From Streptomyces zinciresistens K42 (GTDB taxonomy: Bacteria > Actinomycetota > Actinomycetes > Streptomycetales > Streptomycetaceae), in NCBI RefSeq assembly GCF_000225525.1, contig NZ_AGBF01000054.1, positions 1 to 38,265 of the forward strand: DNA of 38,265 nucleotides, written 5' to 3'. Shown here piece by piece: positions 30,577 through 38,265 of this stretch (position 1 is its first letter; the number at the start of each line of letters is the position of its first letter). The notes beneath the pieces are model-generated. The model was not told where the DNA came from and did no database searches. It saw only the letters and a list, made by a program, of their open reading frames with translations. Both the position numbers and the translations under genes were made by a program.

Positions 30577-33159
30577 TCACACCGACCCCGTGCCCGCGCC
30601 GACCGCGACCGCGACCGTGTCCTCGTCCAGCGGGCGGACCGCCAGGTCGGAGCACCGCTCGCTCCACGCCGGCGGCCTCTCGCGCGACACCGCCGCGGCT
30701 CGCGCCCGGGCCAGGTCGCCGAGGAACTCGCGCAACAGGTCCTGAGCGACCCGCTCCCGCGCCGTCGCGGCCGCCTTATCGGCCCGCTTGCGGTTCTTCT
30801 CCGTCGGGAACATGCCGTGCAGAGTCATCCGCCGCACATGAGCGGCCTCCATCTCGGCCGGCCCGGACTCCCGCAGCCGAACCAGCGCCCGCTGCCTGCG
30901 CTGTTCGAGGACCTTCTGGGCCAGGTCCTTCTCGGCGAACGCCCGGCACACCGGATCGTCGGTGCCGTCCGACGCCACGGCACCCCGGATGAACGCCCAC
31001 GTGTCCTTGCCGACCTGTGCGGTCAGCCCGGCGACCGCCTGGGGATCGTCCACGTCGGCCCGTAGTGCCACGGCGATGTCGACCGCCTGGTCGACCAAGG
31101 CCTTCGTGGACCGGCGCAGCGAGCACACCGGGCACAGCCCGGCGGCCTCGGCGCGACCGCAGTCCTCACACGGCCGCGCAGCCCGCCGCACCTTGTCCTC
31201 GGCCAGCTGTGCCTTCTGCTCCTCGACGGCTGCGTAGAAGGCGACTTGGCGTTCGGCCGCCCGTTCCCGGCGCACCGCATCCATCGCACTCTGGTAGTCG
31301 AACCTCGCGCGCAGCGCCTCCTCGTAGACCCCGCGCCACTCCCCCCCAGTCGCGTGCGGGTGCTGGGCCGCGACCTCGGTTGCGACGATCTGGCGCAGGC
31401 CACGCCGATCCCCGATCAGACAGTCGCAGCTGGGGCAGGTGCCACCGGAGTCGATGCGGATCCCGTCGTCACACAGGTTCGACCAGCACCCGTTGTTCTG
31501 CGGCAGCCCTCGCCGGATCAGCCAGGCCGCCAGGTCCTGCACCGGAGTCCTCTGCCGGTCCAGGCGGCGCTTGAGCCGCTCGGCCAGCCGACGCTCAGCC
31601 ACACCCTCGCCGTCACCCACGAATCTCCGCAGGCCCACCAGCTCCCGACGCACCGTTTTCGCCAGCCACGCCCCAGTCGACGCCCGTCCCAGCCCGGCCC
31701 ACAGCCACGCCACCGGTGCCAGCGCCACCTTCAGGTCCTCTGGCACCCCAACCGCCCCGACGAAATCGCCAGTTCGCACCGGCGAGCCCCACCCCGATCC
31801 CGTCGACGCGCTTTGCTGTTCCCCGCGAAGCGGGCTTGCCCCACCCGCCGCACCGGCAAGAATTCCCGTCGTCTCCTGGAGATCCTCGTCCGCGCCCGCG
31901 CGTTCCGGCAGCCGGTCCTCACCCAAGACGGCGGAGCCGGAAAAGCAGTCCAGAGCACCCGCAGAAGAAGGAGAGAGAGTAACCACCGGTGGGTGGGCAG
32001 CGTGGGGGTCTGCACAAACAGCTCCCCCTGAAGTACCGTCAAAGCCCTGATCTACCTGCGACGATGCCTCAGATTCGGTGTTCTGATCCCCACATGCACT
32101 ACCGGCAGCCTCAACGGGGACGTCCTCGAAGCAGAGTTGAGCCCACCCGTCCCCTTCGAGCAGCAGGTCGTCGGGCTTCTCATGTGCAGCGCACCCCGCG
32201 CACGACGCCTCCGGGGCCGCCTCCTCCGCGGAGGCGGAAGCGGACACGCCCTCCACGGTCGGCTCCGCCGGGGCCGTCGACGCCGCCCGCGAACGCCGAT
32301 ACGCGGCCTGGATCGCGGGAACCAGCAGACGATCCTGCCCGTACCGCTCCGGACGGTCCCACGCCACACCATCGAGCACCAACAACCGCTTCAGCACGGC
32401 ACTGCCAACCTCGACGGAACAACCCAGCAGGCGGGCAACCGTCACCTCGGACCGGTTGAAGCCCTTCGGGAGACGGCCAGGCGCCATCGGCACCCGGCCA
32501 TCCGGACGCGCGTTCAGCGCCAGTAGCAGCATGGCCAAACGGTCAGTGGCCGACCCCCACCCCCGCCGCCGTGCAAAGAACCCGGCCGGCGTCGCGGGCT
32601 TGTCCCGCGGCGTCCACCCCGGGCACAACACTGCCTCGCAGAAACGCAGGAACGTCGCCAGATCCCGCTTGTTCAACAACGACAACGGGTTGAACCCCTG
32701 CCCAGCCCTCGCCTCCTTGAGCGGCAACAGCTCGAAGTCGAGGGCGTGAGTCCAGCCGGCAGCGTCCCGCGCAGGGACACACGTCGCGATCCCACTCGCC
32801 CGAACGCGAGGAACGACCGTATGAGCGACATGAGAGACCCCATAGCCGAGCCATCCAGCGAGATCCCGGGACATCGTGATCACATGGGAGGACGCGACTG
32901 GCGCCTTCGCCAGGAGAAGTACAGACGTGAGACGCACCGAGTCGCACGCCCCATCCAGCCGCGGGTCATCGAGGACGGTCCGCGCAGCCGAGAGCAGAGC
33001 GCTGCGCAAGCCCGGCATGAGGACGAGGGGCTCGCTGGAAGCGAGAACAGACCCCCCGCCGCCCCCAGTACCTTCCGAAGCAGGCGGAGCGGTCGGGGAA
33101 GACGAGGACGGAGGAACCGGTGAACGGGCGGACGCACGATTTCGGTCTGCTTCGGGCAC
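30577..33159 (-). CDS. Large plasmid protein with winged-helix-like and zinc-ribbon-like parts (candidate replication initiator)
   Basis: 860 residues from GTG 33159 (GAGGG upstream; ATG 33018 is an alternative). About residues 90-290 contain helical, possibly winged-helix segments (RDLATFLRFCEAV, RLLGCSVEVGSAVLKRLLVLDGV). A Ser/Glu-rich, low-complexity middle (300-480) follows. The C-terminal half carries two cysteine clusters that look metal-binding: CPSCDC near 595 and CEDCG...CPVC near 690. Then come basic, helical segments (RRQRALVRL, EKNRKRADKAAA). Location next to parAB and an antisense-RNA-like element suggests a replication or copy-control role, but I recognise no catalytic motif. 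The identification is inference. Confidence 0.6.
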   Translation of the reverse strand: MPEADRNRASARSPVPPSSSSPTAPPASEGTGGGGGSVLASSEPLVLMPGLRSALLSAARTVLDDPRLDGACDSVRLTSVLLLAKAPVASSHVITMSRDLAGWLGYGVSHVAHTVVPRVRASGIATCVPARDAAGWTHALDFELLPLKEARAGQGFNPLSLLNKRDLATFLRFCEAVLCPGWTPRDKPATPAGFFARRRGWGSATDRLAMLLLALNARPDGRVPMAPGRLPKGFNRSEVTVARLLGCSVEVGSAVLKRLLVLDGVAWDRPERYGQDRLLVPAIQAAYRRSRAASTAPAEPTVEGVSASASAEEAAPEASCAGCAAHEKPDDLLLEGDGWAQLCFEDVPVEAAGSACGDQNTESEASSQVDQGFDGTSGGAVCADPHAAHPPVVTLSPSSAGALDCFSGSAVLGEDRLPERAGADEDLQETTGILAGAAGGASPLRGEQQSASTGSGWGSPVRTGDFVGAVGVPEDLKVALAPVAWLWAGLGRASTGAWLAKTVRRELVGLRRFVGDGEGVAERRLAERLKRRLDRQRTPVQDLAAWLIRRGLPQNNGCWSNLCDDGIRIDSGGTCPSCDCLIGDRRGLRQIVATEVAAQHPHATGGEWRGVYEEALRARFDYQSAMDAVRRERAAERQVAFYAAVEEQKAQLAEDKVRRAARPCEDCGRAEAAGLCPVCSLRRSTKALVDQAVDIAVALRADVDDPQAVAGLTAQVGKDTWAFIRGAVASDGTDDPVCRAFAEKDLAQKVLEQRRQRALVRLRESGPAEMEAAHVRRMTLHGMFPTEKNRKRADKAAATARERVAQDLLREFLGDLARARAAAVSRERPPAWSERCSDLAVRPLDEDTVAVAVGAGTGSV

Positions 33160-33186
33160 GACTGCGCCAGCCCTCGGACGGGTAGC

Positions 33187-33360
33187 TATGATGTGCTCCA
33201 GTCGAGGAGGTACGAGGGAAACTCACATCGCCAACCGGCACCGCCTGGGGAGGTAGGGAGGCCGGACGCGCGCGATAGGTATTCAGCTAGGGATGTGGAG
33301 TAGCGCTCACCTCCTCGACATGGCTGGCCCGGGATTGCGGAGTCCCGGGCCAGTTGCTTT
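33187..33360 (+). ncRNA. Possible antisense RNA opposite the leader of the replication-type gene
   Basis: TATGAT (33187-33192) has the shape of a good -10 box; no clear -35. A transcript starting near 33200 would begin with GTCGAGGAGGT (33201-33211), whose exact complement ACCTCCTCGAC lies at 33309-33319. It would end in a perfect 11-bp hairpin CTGGCCCGGGA / TCCCGGGCCAG (33324-33353) followed by TTGCTTTT. Its length of about 160 nt, a closing stem plus terminator, and its position opposite the 5' leader of the gene starting at 33159 match plasmid counter-transcript RNAs. Confidence 0.4.
33324..33358 (+). terminator. Terminator hairpin with T-rich tail
   Basis: Perfect 11-bp stem with an 8-nt loop, followed on the plus strand by TTGCTTTT. 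On the minus strand no T-run follows, so it acts mainly on plus-strand transcription. It may still slow readthrough from the gene ending at 33414. Confidence 0.7.
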
Positions 33361-33413
33361 TGTGCGCCCGTTGGGCGGATCTCTACCGGTTAGCCCGGTA
33401 CTGCTTGGGTCTG

Positions 33414-33869
33414 TCAGACCCCTGCCGTGTCCTTGTTCTGCTCTGTGCTGGGACGCCGGGAAGGCAACTGGTTGAACCATCGACCCAACGGGGCGTAGTA
33501 GAACGGCTGGTCAGCGAGCTTGAAGAGAGCGAGGCAGTGAGGACCTGGCCCTGTGACGAGTTCGCAACCCGTCTGATGGATGAACAGGCCGGTGTCGTCC
33601 TGAACTTCGTCCGGAAGGGCGGCCCGCGCTGTCTCGATCGTTATGGCTTCCCAGACCCGGAGTCCCTGGTCCTTGTTCGCCGGCCTCCGCTCCTCGGGCC
33701 AGACGAGGCGCTTCAAGGCGCCGTAGAGGCGGACGAGGACGATGTCCGTCTCTACGGTGTGCTGAGCGTCGATCACGCCTTCTTCGGCTGCGTCCCGAGC
33801 CACCTTCGGTAGGACGTGCGCTTCTTGTGCCAGGGCGCGGAGTGACCAACCGCTGGTCGCCGTGCTCAT
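33414..33869 (-). CDS. Small regulator-like hypothetical protein
   Basis: 151 residues from ATG 33869 (GAGGAC ahead; a TAAGAT -10-like box at 33903-33898). The N-terminus (WSLRALAQEAHVLPKVARDAAEEGVIDA) has the spacing of a MerR-type or similar helix-turn-helix, followed by a helical region with a conserved-looking VLVRLYGALKRLVW. The rest is unrecognised. Its gene precedes the candidate replication gene on the same strand (254-bp spacer holding the RNA element), so control of replication or copy number is possible but unproven. Confidence 0.65.
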   Translation of the reverse strand: MSTATSGWSLRALAQEAHVLPKVARDAAEEGVIDAQHTVETDIVLVRLYGALKRLVWPEERRPANKDQGLRVWEAITIETARAALPDEVQDDTGLFIHQTGCELVTGPGPHCLALFKLADQPFYYAPLGRWFNQLPSRRPSTEQNKDTAGV

Positions 33870-34204
33870 GAATCAGTCCTCGCTTTCAGTCAAGAGCATC
33901 TTACTCACCGATCGACGGGAAGGTGGTAATGACAGAACCAATGCGTGTCGGATCTTCATACCGTCAGGGCCTCGATGGCGCAGGGATATTCGGCTCCTGC
34001 CTGCATGAATAGGGCATTCCGCACGGCTGTCGCTGGAAGTGTCAGAAGCACGTTGGCCGTTCGGTGGGTATGACAGTGTCACGGTGGGCGGTTCTGCACA
34101 TAGGCGCGACAGGTGGCGCATGGGTCGGCCCGGCTGTCCGTGCGCATGCGGGGGTGCATGTCGTGACGCGTGTGTGGAAGTGGGTGAATACGTGAACCAC
34201 GTCG
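33870..34204. other. Gene-free spacer with a short palindrome
   Basis: Between the small regulator gene and the terminator of the parB-like gene. It contains the 11-bp palindrome TGACAGTGTCA (34071-34081), possibly an operator, and GTGTCA at 34039-34044. No coding frame is convincing. Confidence 0.3.
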
Positions 34205-34247
34205 TAAGGGGGTGGCCCGACCGATACGGCCGGGCCACCCCCTTACG
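34205..34247 (-). terminator. Strong terminator hairpin after the parB-like gene
   Basis: A perfect 16-bp inverted repeat, GTAAGGGGGTGGCCCG / CGGGCCACCCCCTTAC with an 11-nt loop, lies 7 bp past the stop codon at 34254. Confidence 0.85.
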
Positions 34248-34253
34248 GGATCA

Positions 34254-35312
34254 CTAGCGTGCGGAAGGGAAAGGACCTTCCTGGTCAGCTGCGTCCAGGA
34301 AACGATCCACAGCAGCCGAGACCACATCGAGGATCAGCCCGCCGCTCCCGGCGCCGCGCTGACCGCGCAATGTGCGCTTAAGCCCCTTGAGAAGCTCGTA
34401 CACCTCCGGAGAAACGCCGGCCTGGATGCTCACACCAGGCGGGTGCTCGCCAGACCACTTCTCAATCAGCCATTCGTTGGCGAGTGCAGCGAGCTCCTCG
34501 GCACTCAGGTCCTTCACCAGCCTCAATGCAGCGTCGAGGTAGTGCCCAGGCATGAGGTTCCGGCCGGAGGACAGCGCGTCATCGTCGGCCTTCTGGAGAA
34601 GACGTGTCTTCGTCTCCCCCTCGATGCGGCCGGACCACGTGGGCCAGTTCCGCTGGGTCCGGTGCCTTATGAAGGAGGCGAGCACTTCCTCCTGCATCGT
34701 GGGCGTCGAACTGGCAGCCTTCTTGCGTGGCTTCGGCTTCAGAGTCGGCTCGGCCGAAGCGGGGGTGAACCCAGGGCCATCATTCCTGCGACGCGAAGCA
34801 GCCGAAGCCTCAGGCACACGAGGCGTTTCAGACGGCTCTTCGTGAACCGGACGAGACGGTCGCTCGTTCTGGACTTCTGACTCAACCGCGGACGGTTCGT
34901 GCGCCACGGCAGGTGCCCCGGTCGACTCCTCCTTCGGAGGCTGGGACGGCGAAGGTACGACGCTCGCGCTTCCATCTGGCGCCGGCGTGGGGATTGCGTC
35001 GTGCTCCTCCGGAGCGCGGGTCCGAGTAACAGGAAGGTCAGAAGCCTCGGCCTCCCCCGACTGGCTCGGTCCAGCAGCCAGAGAACTGATGGGCTCCACA
35101 GGTGGGGCAGAAACCTGGACAGCCCCGCCCCGCCGTTCGGACTCAGCTGCGTCGTCACCCAGGAACCCCCCCTCGGTGGCGTCATTACCCACATGCTCGA
35201 TGGCAGTGAAGTCGAAGCTTCGGGACTTGCCCCGCGCACCCCGCCCCTTGCCCCTCCTGCCGGCGGGTGCGGCGGTTGGTTCCTGCGCAGGCTCGTCTGT
35301 AGAAGGCGTCAC
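34254..35312 (-). CDS. ParB-like partition partner protein
   Basis: 352 residues from GTG 35312, which overlaps the parA stop as GTGA (35309-35312). The first 30 residues are basic (RRGKGRGARGKSRSFDF), then about 180 residues are low-complexity Pro/Glu/Ser/Ala. The conserved-looking part is the C-terminal 140 residues (MQEEVLASFIRHRTQRNWPTW to the end), with helices resembling the DNA-binding/dimer region of small plasmid partition proteins. No canonical ParB N-terminal box (GxRR arginine patch) is seen, so it is a non-classical ParB-type partner. Identification rests on coupling to parA. Confidence 0.7.
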   Translation of the reverse strand: MTPSTDEPAQEPTAAPAGRRGKGRGARGKSRSFDFTAIEHVGNDATEGGFLGDDAAESERRGGAVQVSAPPVEPISSLAAGPSQSGEAEASDLPVTRTRAPEEHDAIPTPAPDGSASVVPSPSQPPKEESTGAPAVAHEPSAVESEVQNERPSRPVHEEPSETPRVPEASAASRRRNDGPGFTPASAEPTLKPKPRKKAASSTPTMQEEVLASFIRHRTQRNWPTWSGRIEGETKTRLLQKADDDALSSGRNLMPGHYLDAALRLVKDLSAEELAALANEWLIEKWSGEHPPGVSIQAGVSPEVYELLKGLKRTLRGQRGAGSGGLILDVVSAAVDRFLDAADQEGPFPSAR

Positions 35313-36154
35313 GACAGACCCCTAATACGGTCGATGATTTCCATGGTGAGGTCCTCGTACCAGCCGCTTGCCGCATAAGCCGGCTCGTCGATGACGATGG
35401 GACGGCTGATGCCGTACGACGCTGAGATCTGTGGGCTCGTCCTGATCTCCTTGCTGAACGGCGCCAGTTCGTGCTTGGCCAGGAAGGCGTCGACGGCGTC
35501 CGCCTCCTCCGTGCGCTTGGAGGGGGGCTGGGCTTCGTTGATGACGGTGCCAAGGAACACGGGGTGGCACGTACCGCCGGTGCGTTCCGGCACCCTGTCC
35601 ACGTTGTTGCGGACAACTCGGGCCCCGTCAGCTGTCGCCAGCCGCGGGTTGCAAACCGCGATCACGTAATCGCCGGCTGCCAAGGCCACGGAAGACAGCG
35701 CGTCCGCCGAGGGCGGCGTGTCGACGATGATGAAGTCGAAGTCATTGCGAAGGGTGAGAAGGAGATGGCGGAGACTCGACACAGCCTCCCAGCCCCGCTT
35801 CGCGATCTCGGTCCGGGCTCGATCAGTAACGTTCATGACTGAGCCGATGACGCTGAGCGCTCCGGGGTTGTCGAACCCCTTGAGTAGGACGCTCCTGTCG
35901 ATCATGCGGGTGTGCAAGGGGGCCATGCCGCCGAGATCGTCGGCGTCGACGGCGTCGATGTAGTCGAGCAGAGCGCTTCCGATGTCCTGTGGCTTGCGCG
36001 CGAACGCGCCCAGGGACACACCGAGCTGGCCTTGGAGCTCCAGGTCCACCATGCCTACACGCGCGCCGCCACTGGCGAGGCTCGAACCGATATTGGCTGA
36101 TGTGGTGGTCTTACCCACACCACCCTTTTGACTGGCGAGGACGATGACCTTCAT
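35309..36154 (-). CDS. parA: ParA partition ATPase
   Basis: 281 residues. It has a deviant Walker A box, QKGGVGKTTTSANI (9-22), with the signature Lys of ParA/MinD ATPases, an A' region VDLELQGQLG (the usual DxDPQGN is altered to DLELQGQ), and the Walker B strand FDFIIVDTPPSAD near 140. Length fits plasmid ParA of type Ib or small Ia without an N-terminal HTH. ParA binds DNA non-specifically and positions plasmid copies on the nucleoid together with its ParB partner, encoded next with a 4-bp overlap. ATG 36154 follows GGGGAGGAAGG. It marks the element as a low-copy, stably partitioned replicon. Confidence 0.92.
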   Translation of the reverse strand: MKVIVLASQKGGVGKTTTSANIGSSLASGGARVGMVDLELQGQLGVSLGAFARKPQDIGSALLDYIDAVDADDLGGMAPLHTRMIDRSVLLKGFDNPGALSVIGSVMNVTDRARTEIAKRGWEAVSSLRHLLLTLRNDFDFIIVDTPPSADALSSVALAAGDYVIAVCNPRLATADGARVVRNNVDRVPERTGGTCHPVFLGTVINEAQPPSKRTEEADAVDAFLAKHELAPFSKEIRTSPQISASYGISRPIVIDEPAYAASGWYEDLTMEIIDRIRGLS

Positions 36155-36340
36155 GGGTGCCTTCCTCCCCTTTCCCCTGATGCCTCGCCCTGGCTTCTCG
36201 CTTCCCGGGATGCACTGCCGACGTCTACGGGGTTTGGGACTGACAGATTCACGATGACGGCCGAAAGATTAACAGCCTGGACGGCTCACGCCTTACAGAA
36301 CGAGCTCAAGCAGCGTGTCGACCAAGGAAGGGATGGCCTT

Positions 36341-36397
36341 GACCGAGCCTGTCAGACTCGGTCGCGTCGTTCCTTGATGGTTGTTTCAACTGGAATC
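36341..36397. promoter_or_regulatory. Inverted repeats upstream of parA (possible partition or operator site)
   Basis: GACCGAG / CTCGGTC with a 9-nt gap (36341-36363), then TGTTTCAACTGGAATC at 36382-36397, which matches the chromosomal parS palindrome in its left half (11 of 16 positions). Both lie about 200 bp upstream of parA. The evidence is weak. Confidence 0.25.
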
Positions 36398-36419
36398 TGC
36401 ATGTTTGGGAACTTCCTCC

Positions 36420-37690
36420 AGTCGCGTATGTGTGCGAAGAGCACCATGCGGGGCGCGGTGGACGCGGCTCCAGTGGGGTGGGTGCACGGGGCAGCGCCAG
36501 CTCGGTAGGGGTGCCGGAGGGTAGAGCTCGTGCTCGTGTGGGTGTGAAGTGTGGTGCCGTGCCGGGTGCACGCGCTCGTGGAAGCCCTGCTGAGGGGACG
36601 TTCGCGCAGCTGCGCTGTGAGGAGGACGTGCACACGGGGTGGTCGCCGAAGGGGTGTCGGGCACTGCGAGAGATCGGGTTGGGGTGGGCCTGAGGCAGGT
36701 GGTGTCCGATTGGGTGCGCCGTAGTACCCCTGCGCCCGCGTGCGGCCTGAAGGGTCGTCGCAAGCCGGGGCGACACACCGCGAGCGAGTGGGAGGTCGAG
36801 AAACTGGGTGAGAGAGCGCGTCCGTGACAGAGCGTCTGGGTGGGGTCGCTAGCGGGTGCGAATGCATGCTTCGACGTGACGGCTTATGGCTGTTCGGAAT
36901 GACGGGTGTCCTGAGGCGCCAGCGAGAGCAGGAGACGCCGTGTGAGCCCGTAACTGTGCGCGCATTAGTACGCCCCGAACTACGTATGCGGAGATGCCAG
37001 AAGTGGACTGCGTTAGCAAGAACGAAAGAGCCAACGAAAGAGCGCGTAAAGCAATGCAGGTACTTCAGTAGGAATGAGTCTGGAGAGTTGCGAAAGAAGG
37101 AGTGTGATTGGTGATGAGCTTCTCACCGCACGCAGGTATGAAGTCATGAGCGAGCGCTAGTAAGAGTGTCGTTGTGCATGACGAAAGGAAAGCACGGGAG
37201 TGCGCCAGGGTGAATGAAGGCATATGTGAACGCGCGTGGGTGGGAATGAGTTGTAGCGGAGGAGTAGGGCACTGTGAATGTGGGTTTCGTAGAGCGAGAT
37301 AAAGCAGGGTAGAGGGCATGACAATCCGAAGGAGAGAGATGATGTGCGGAAGAACGCGAGATTGAAAGAAGAGAAGTGATGGTGGAGATCAGAAAGAGGG
37401 AAGGTGGGTGCGCATATATGGCAGCGCGTCAGCGACAGTGTGAGTGTCCGCACGTGGATGAGTGTATGCGTGCGTGAAAGTATGTGAAATCGTGAAAGCG
37501 CGCGCTGATGGAACGCACGCCTCATGCAGGGGGTGGGCGGGTGAACGCACTGACGGGTGCTTCGGCGAGCGTGTGGGGCTGTCGAGGAGTATGAGGGAAA
37601 GCGTGAATGCGCAGGTGACAGCGTCGGTAGCTTCGCTTGTATGTGTGCGTGCGTGAAAGTATGTGTGTTTGTGAACTCAAGCTCACATGC
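36420..37690. other. Strongly G-skewed, low-GC, gene-free island
   Basis: Part of the 1.7-kb spacer 36155-37898 without a credible gene. By hand count, 37081-37500 has 165 G and only 55 C in 420 bases on the plus strand: GC about 52 percent in a genome near 70, skew about 0.5. It is rich in GTGAA, GAAAG and GTGCGTG words. TGCGTGCGTGAAAGTATGTG occurs twice (37467-37486 and 37646-37665). All frames give low-complexity peptides. Position beside parA suggests an origin, centromere or structured transcript rather than a gene. Confidence 0.6.
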
Positions 37691-37898
37691 CGATTGGGCT
37701 GAGAGTCGCGACGGACGCAGCGCCGCCTTGCCACGGGAGCGGAAACGTCGCCGCTGGAGTGGGCCTGGCGGACCTGCAGCGCTGATGGCGAGCGCCAAGT
37801 GCAACTGCCACTTGTCGTGCAGAGGCGCGAACAGCACCCAGTGCTGCTCATGATGACCGCGCGTTGGGTGCTGTATGTGCTTGTGTGAGCTGACAGAG

Positions 37899-38265
37899 TC
37901 AGGAACGTTCAGGTTCCTGCGGCAGGTCTGCGCGAAGCGCCAGACCCACTTCGGCGCCGATGACGGTGTTCGAGGCGATGTCGTGCTGCGCGGCGGCGGC
38001 CTGGGCGTACTCGATTCCGCGCGTGACGGCCTGGGTGACGCTGTCGGCCTCGACGGTCAGGCGTACGGAGAGGTTGCCGTTGGGGGCAGGGCCGACGGCC
38101 CCGTGCTGGTCGTGCAGCGCGTCGAAGAGTGCCTCGTACGCCTCGGGAGCAACGTCTGCGGTGTCGAACTCGACGTACACGCCATACGCCGGCGCGCCGC
38201 TGATGCCGTGCACCTCCTCGGCGGACAGCTCACCGAACTCGTCGTCGCTCAGCCGTCGATCGCGC
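37899..38265 (-). CDS. Hypothetical protein, 5' end beyond the window
   Basis: The frame is open from the window edge (RDRRLSDDEFGELSAEEV then HGISGAPAYGVYVEFD) to the stop at 37899; about 121 residues are visible. A GTG at 38213 has no room for a ribosome site and the upstream residues look genuine, so the real start is outside. The visible part is a small alpha/beta domain (VYVEFDTADVAPEAYEALFDAL; LSVRLTVEADSVTQAVTRGI), acidic and soluble. It resembles unnamed actinobacterial proteins with a ferredoxin-like fold; no function can be given. Confidence 0.65.
   Translation of the reverse strand, partial: RDRRLSDDEFGELSAEEVHGISGAPAYGVYVEFDTADVAPEAYEALFDALHDQHGAVGPAPNGNLSVRLTVEADSVTQAVTRGIEYAQAAAAQHDIASNTVIGAEVGLALRADLPQEPERS

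Noticed and set aside
33288..33353. tRNA-like sequence (GGGATGTGGAGTAGCGC resembling a D-arm)
   Set aside because: No TTCGAAT-type T-arm, no acceptor pairing and no anticodon arm of the right size; the hairpin is better explained as a terminator.
34079..34327. 82-codon frame upstream of the parB-like stop
   Set aside because: It runs through the 16-bp terminator hairpin and into the parB-like gene in another frame.
36382..36397. Chromosomal-type parS site
   Set aside because: Only 11 of 16 positions match and the right half-site is broken; listed only as a weak regulatory feature.
37157..37837. 226-codon minus-strand frame in the skewed island
   Set aside because: Composition is Ser/His/Thr/Pro/Leu low complexity caused by the base skew; no start site and no Streptomyces codon bias. 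The first 50 residues look slightly better and might be a gene remnant, but this is not supportable.

Overview
The window looks like Streptomyces (or a close actinomycete). It is very GC-rich, its genes have almost exclusively G/C at third codon positions, and the signal peptides and lipobox are actinobacterial. A ParA/ParB partition pair, a large replication-type protein and a complete set of conjugation genes suggest a large (possibly linear) plasmid or an integrated conjugative element. I see no rRNA, tRNA, CRISPR, transposase, relaxase or telomere genes. Nearly every gene lies on the minus strand; the only convincing plus-strand gene is at 30071-30430.

Right-to-left along the transcribed strand the layout is as follows. 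(1) 34254-37898: parA and a parB-like partner overlap by 4 bp, with a strongly G-skewed, low-GC, gene-free island upstream of parA. (2) 30577-33869: a large protein with two zinc-type cysteine clusters (candidate replication initiator), preceded by an element on the opposite strand that looks like an antisense RNA, and a small regulator-like gene. (3) 26184-30430: small accessory genes, a DUF402 protein and a DUF2637 membrane protein. (4) 25380-26183: a gene-free spacer packed with a directional 7-mer, next to an FtsK/TcpA-type coupling ATPase (23430-25379). (5) 13021-23213: a tightly packed operon for a type IV secretion apparatus of the Gram-positive TcpC/TcpE/VirB4/VirB6/cell-wall-hydrolase type. 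It also encodes a decayed ATPase paralogue of the coupling protein. (6) 1-12856: an accessory region with five small secreted SH3b-domain proteins, two other secreted proteins, an LAXTG sortase-anchored repeat protein, four MFS transporters, an ATP-grasp ligase, a HAD hydrolase and, at the left edge, the start of a TrpA-like gene.

The most striking signal is a near-invariant 17-bp motif (plus strand CCTGTGGATAGATTTCG). It occurs six times, always intergenic, always in the same orientation, and always ahead of a minus-strand gene or operon. In all six copies it is followed, at exactly 10 nt, by a hexamer with A at position 2 and T at position 6, as in a -10 box. This looks like one promoter class driving the secretion operon, the coupling ATPase, the DUF2637 protein, the surface-anchored protein, an SH3b protein and a transporter operon. 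It would tie conjugation and cell-surface genes into one undescribed regulon.

The second signal is the spacer at 25495-26057, with 13 copies of RCTGCAC in one orientation between the FtsK-like ATPase and the DUF2637 gene. It is a good candidate for the cis-acting transfer locus.
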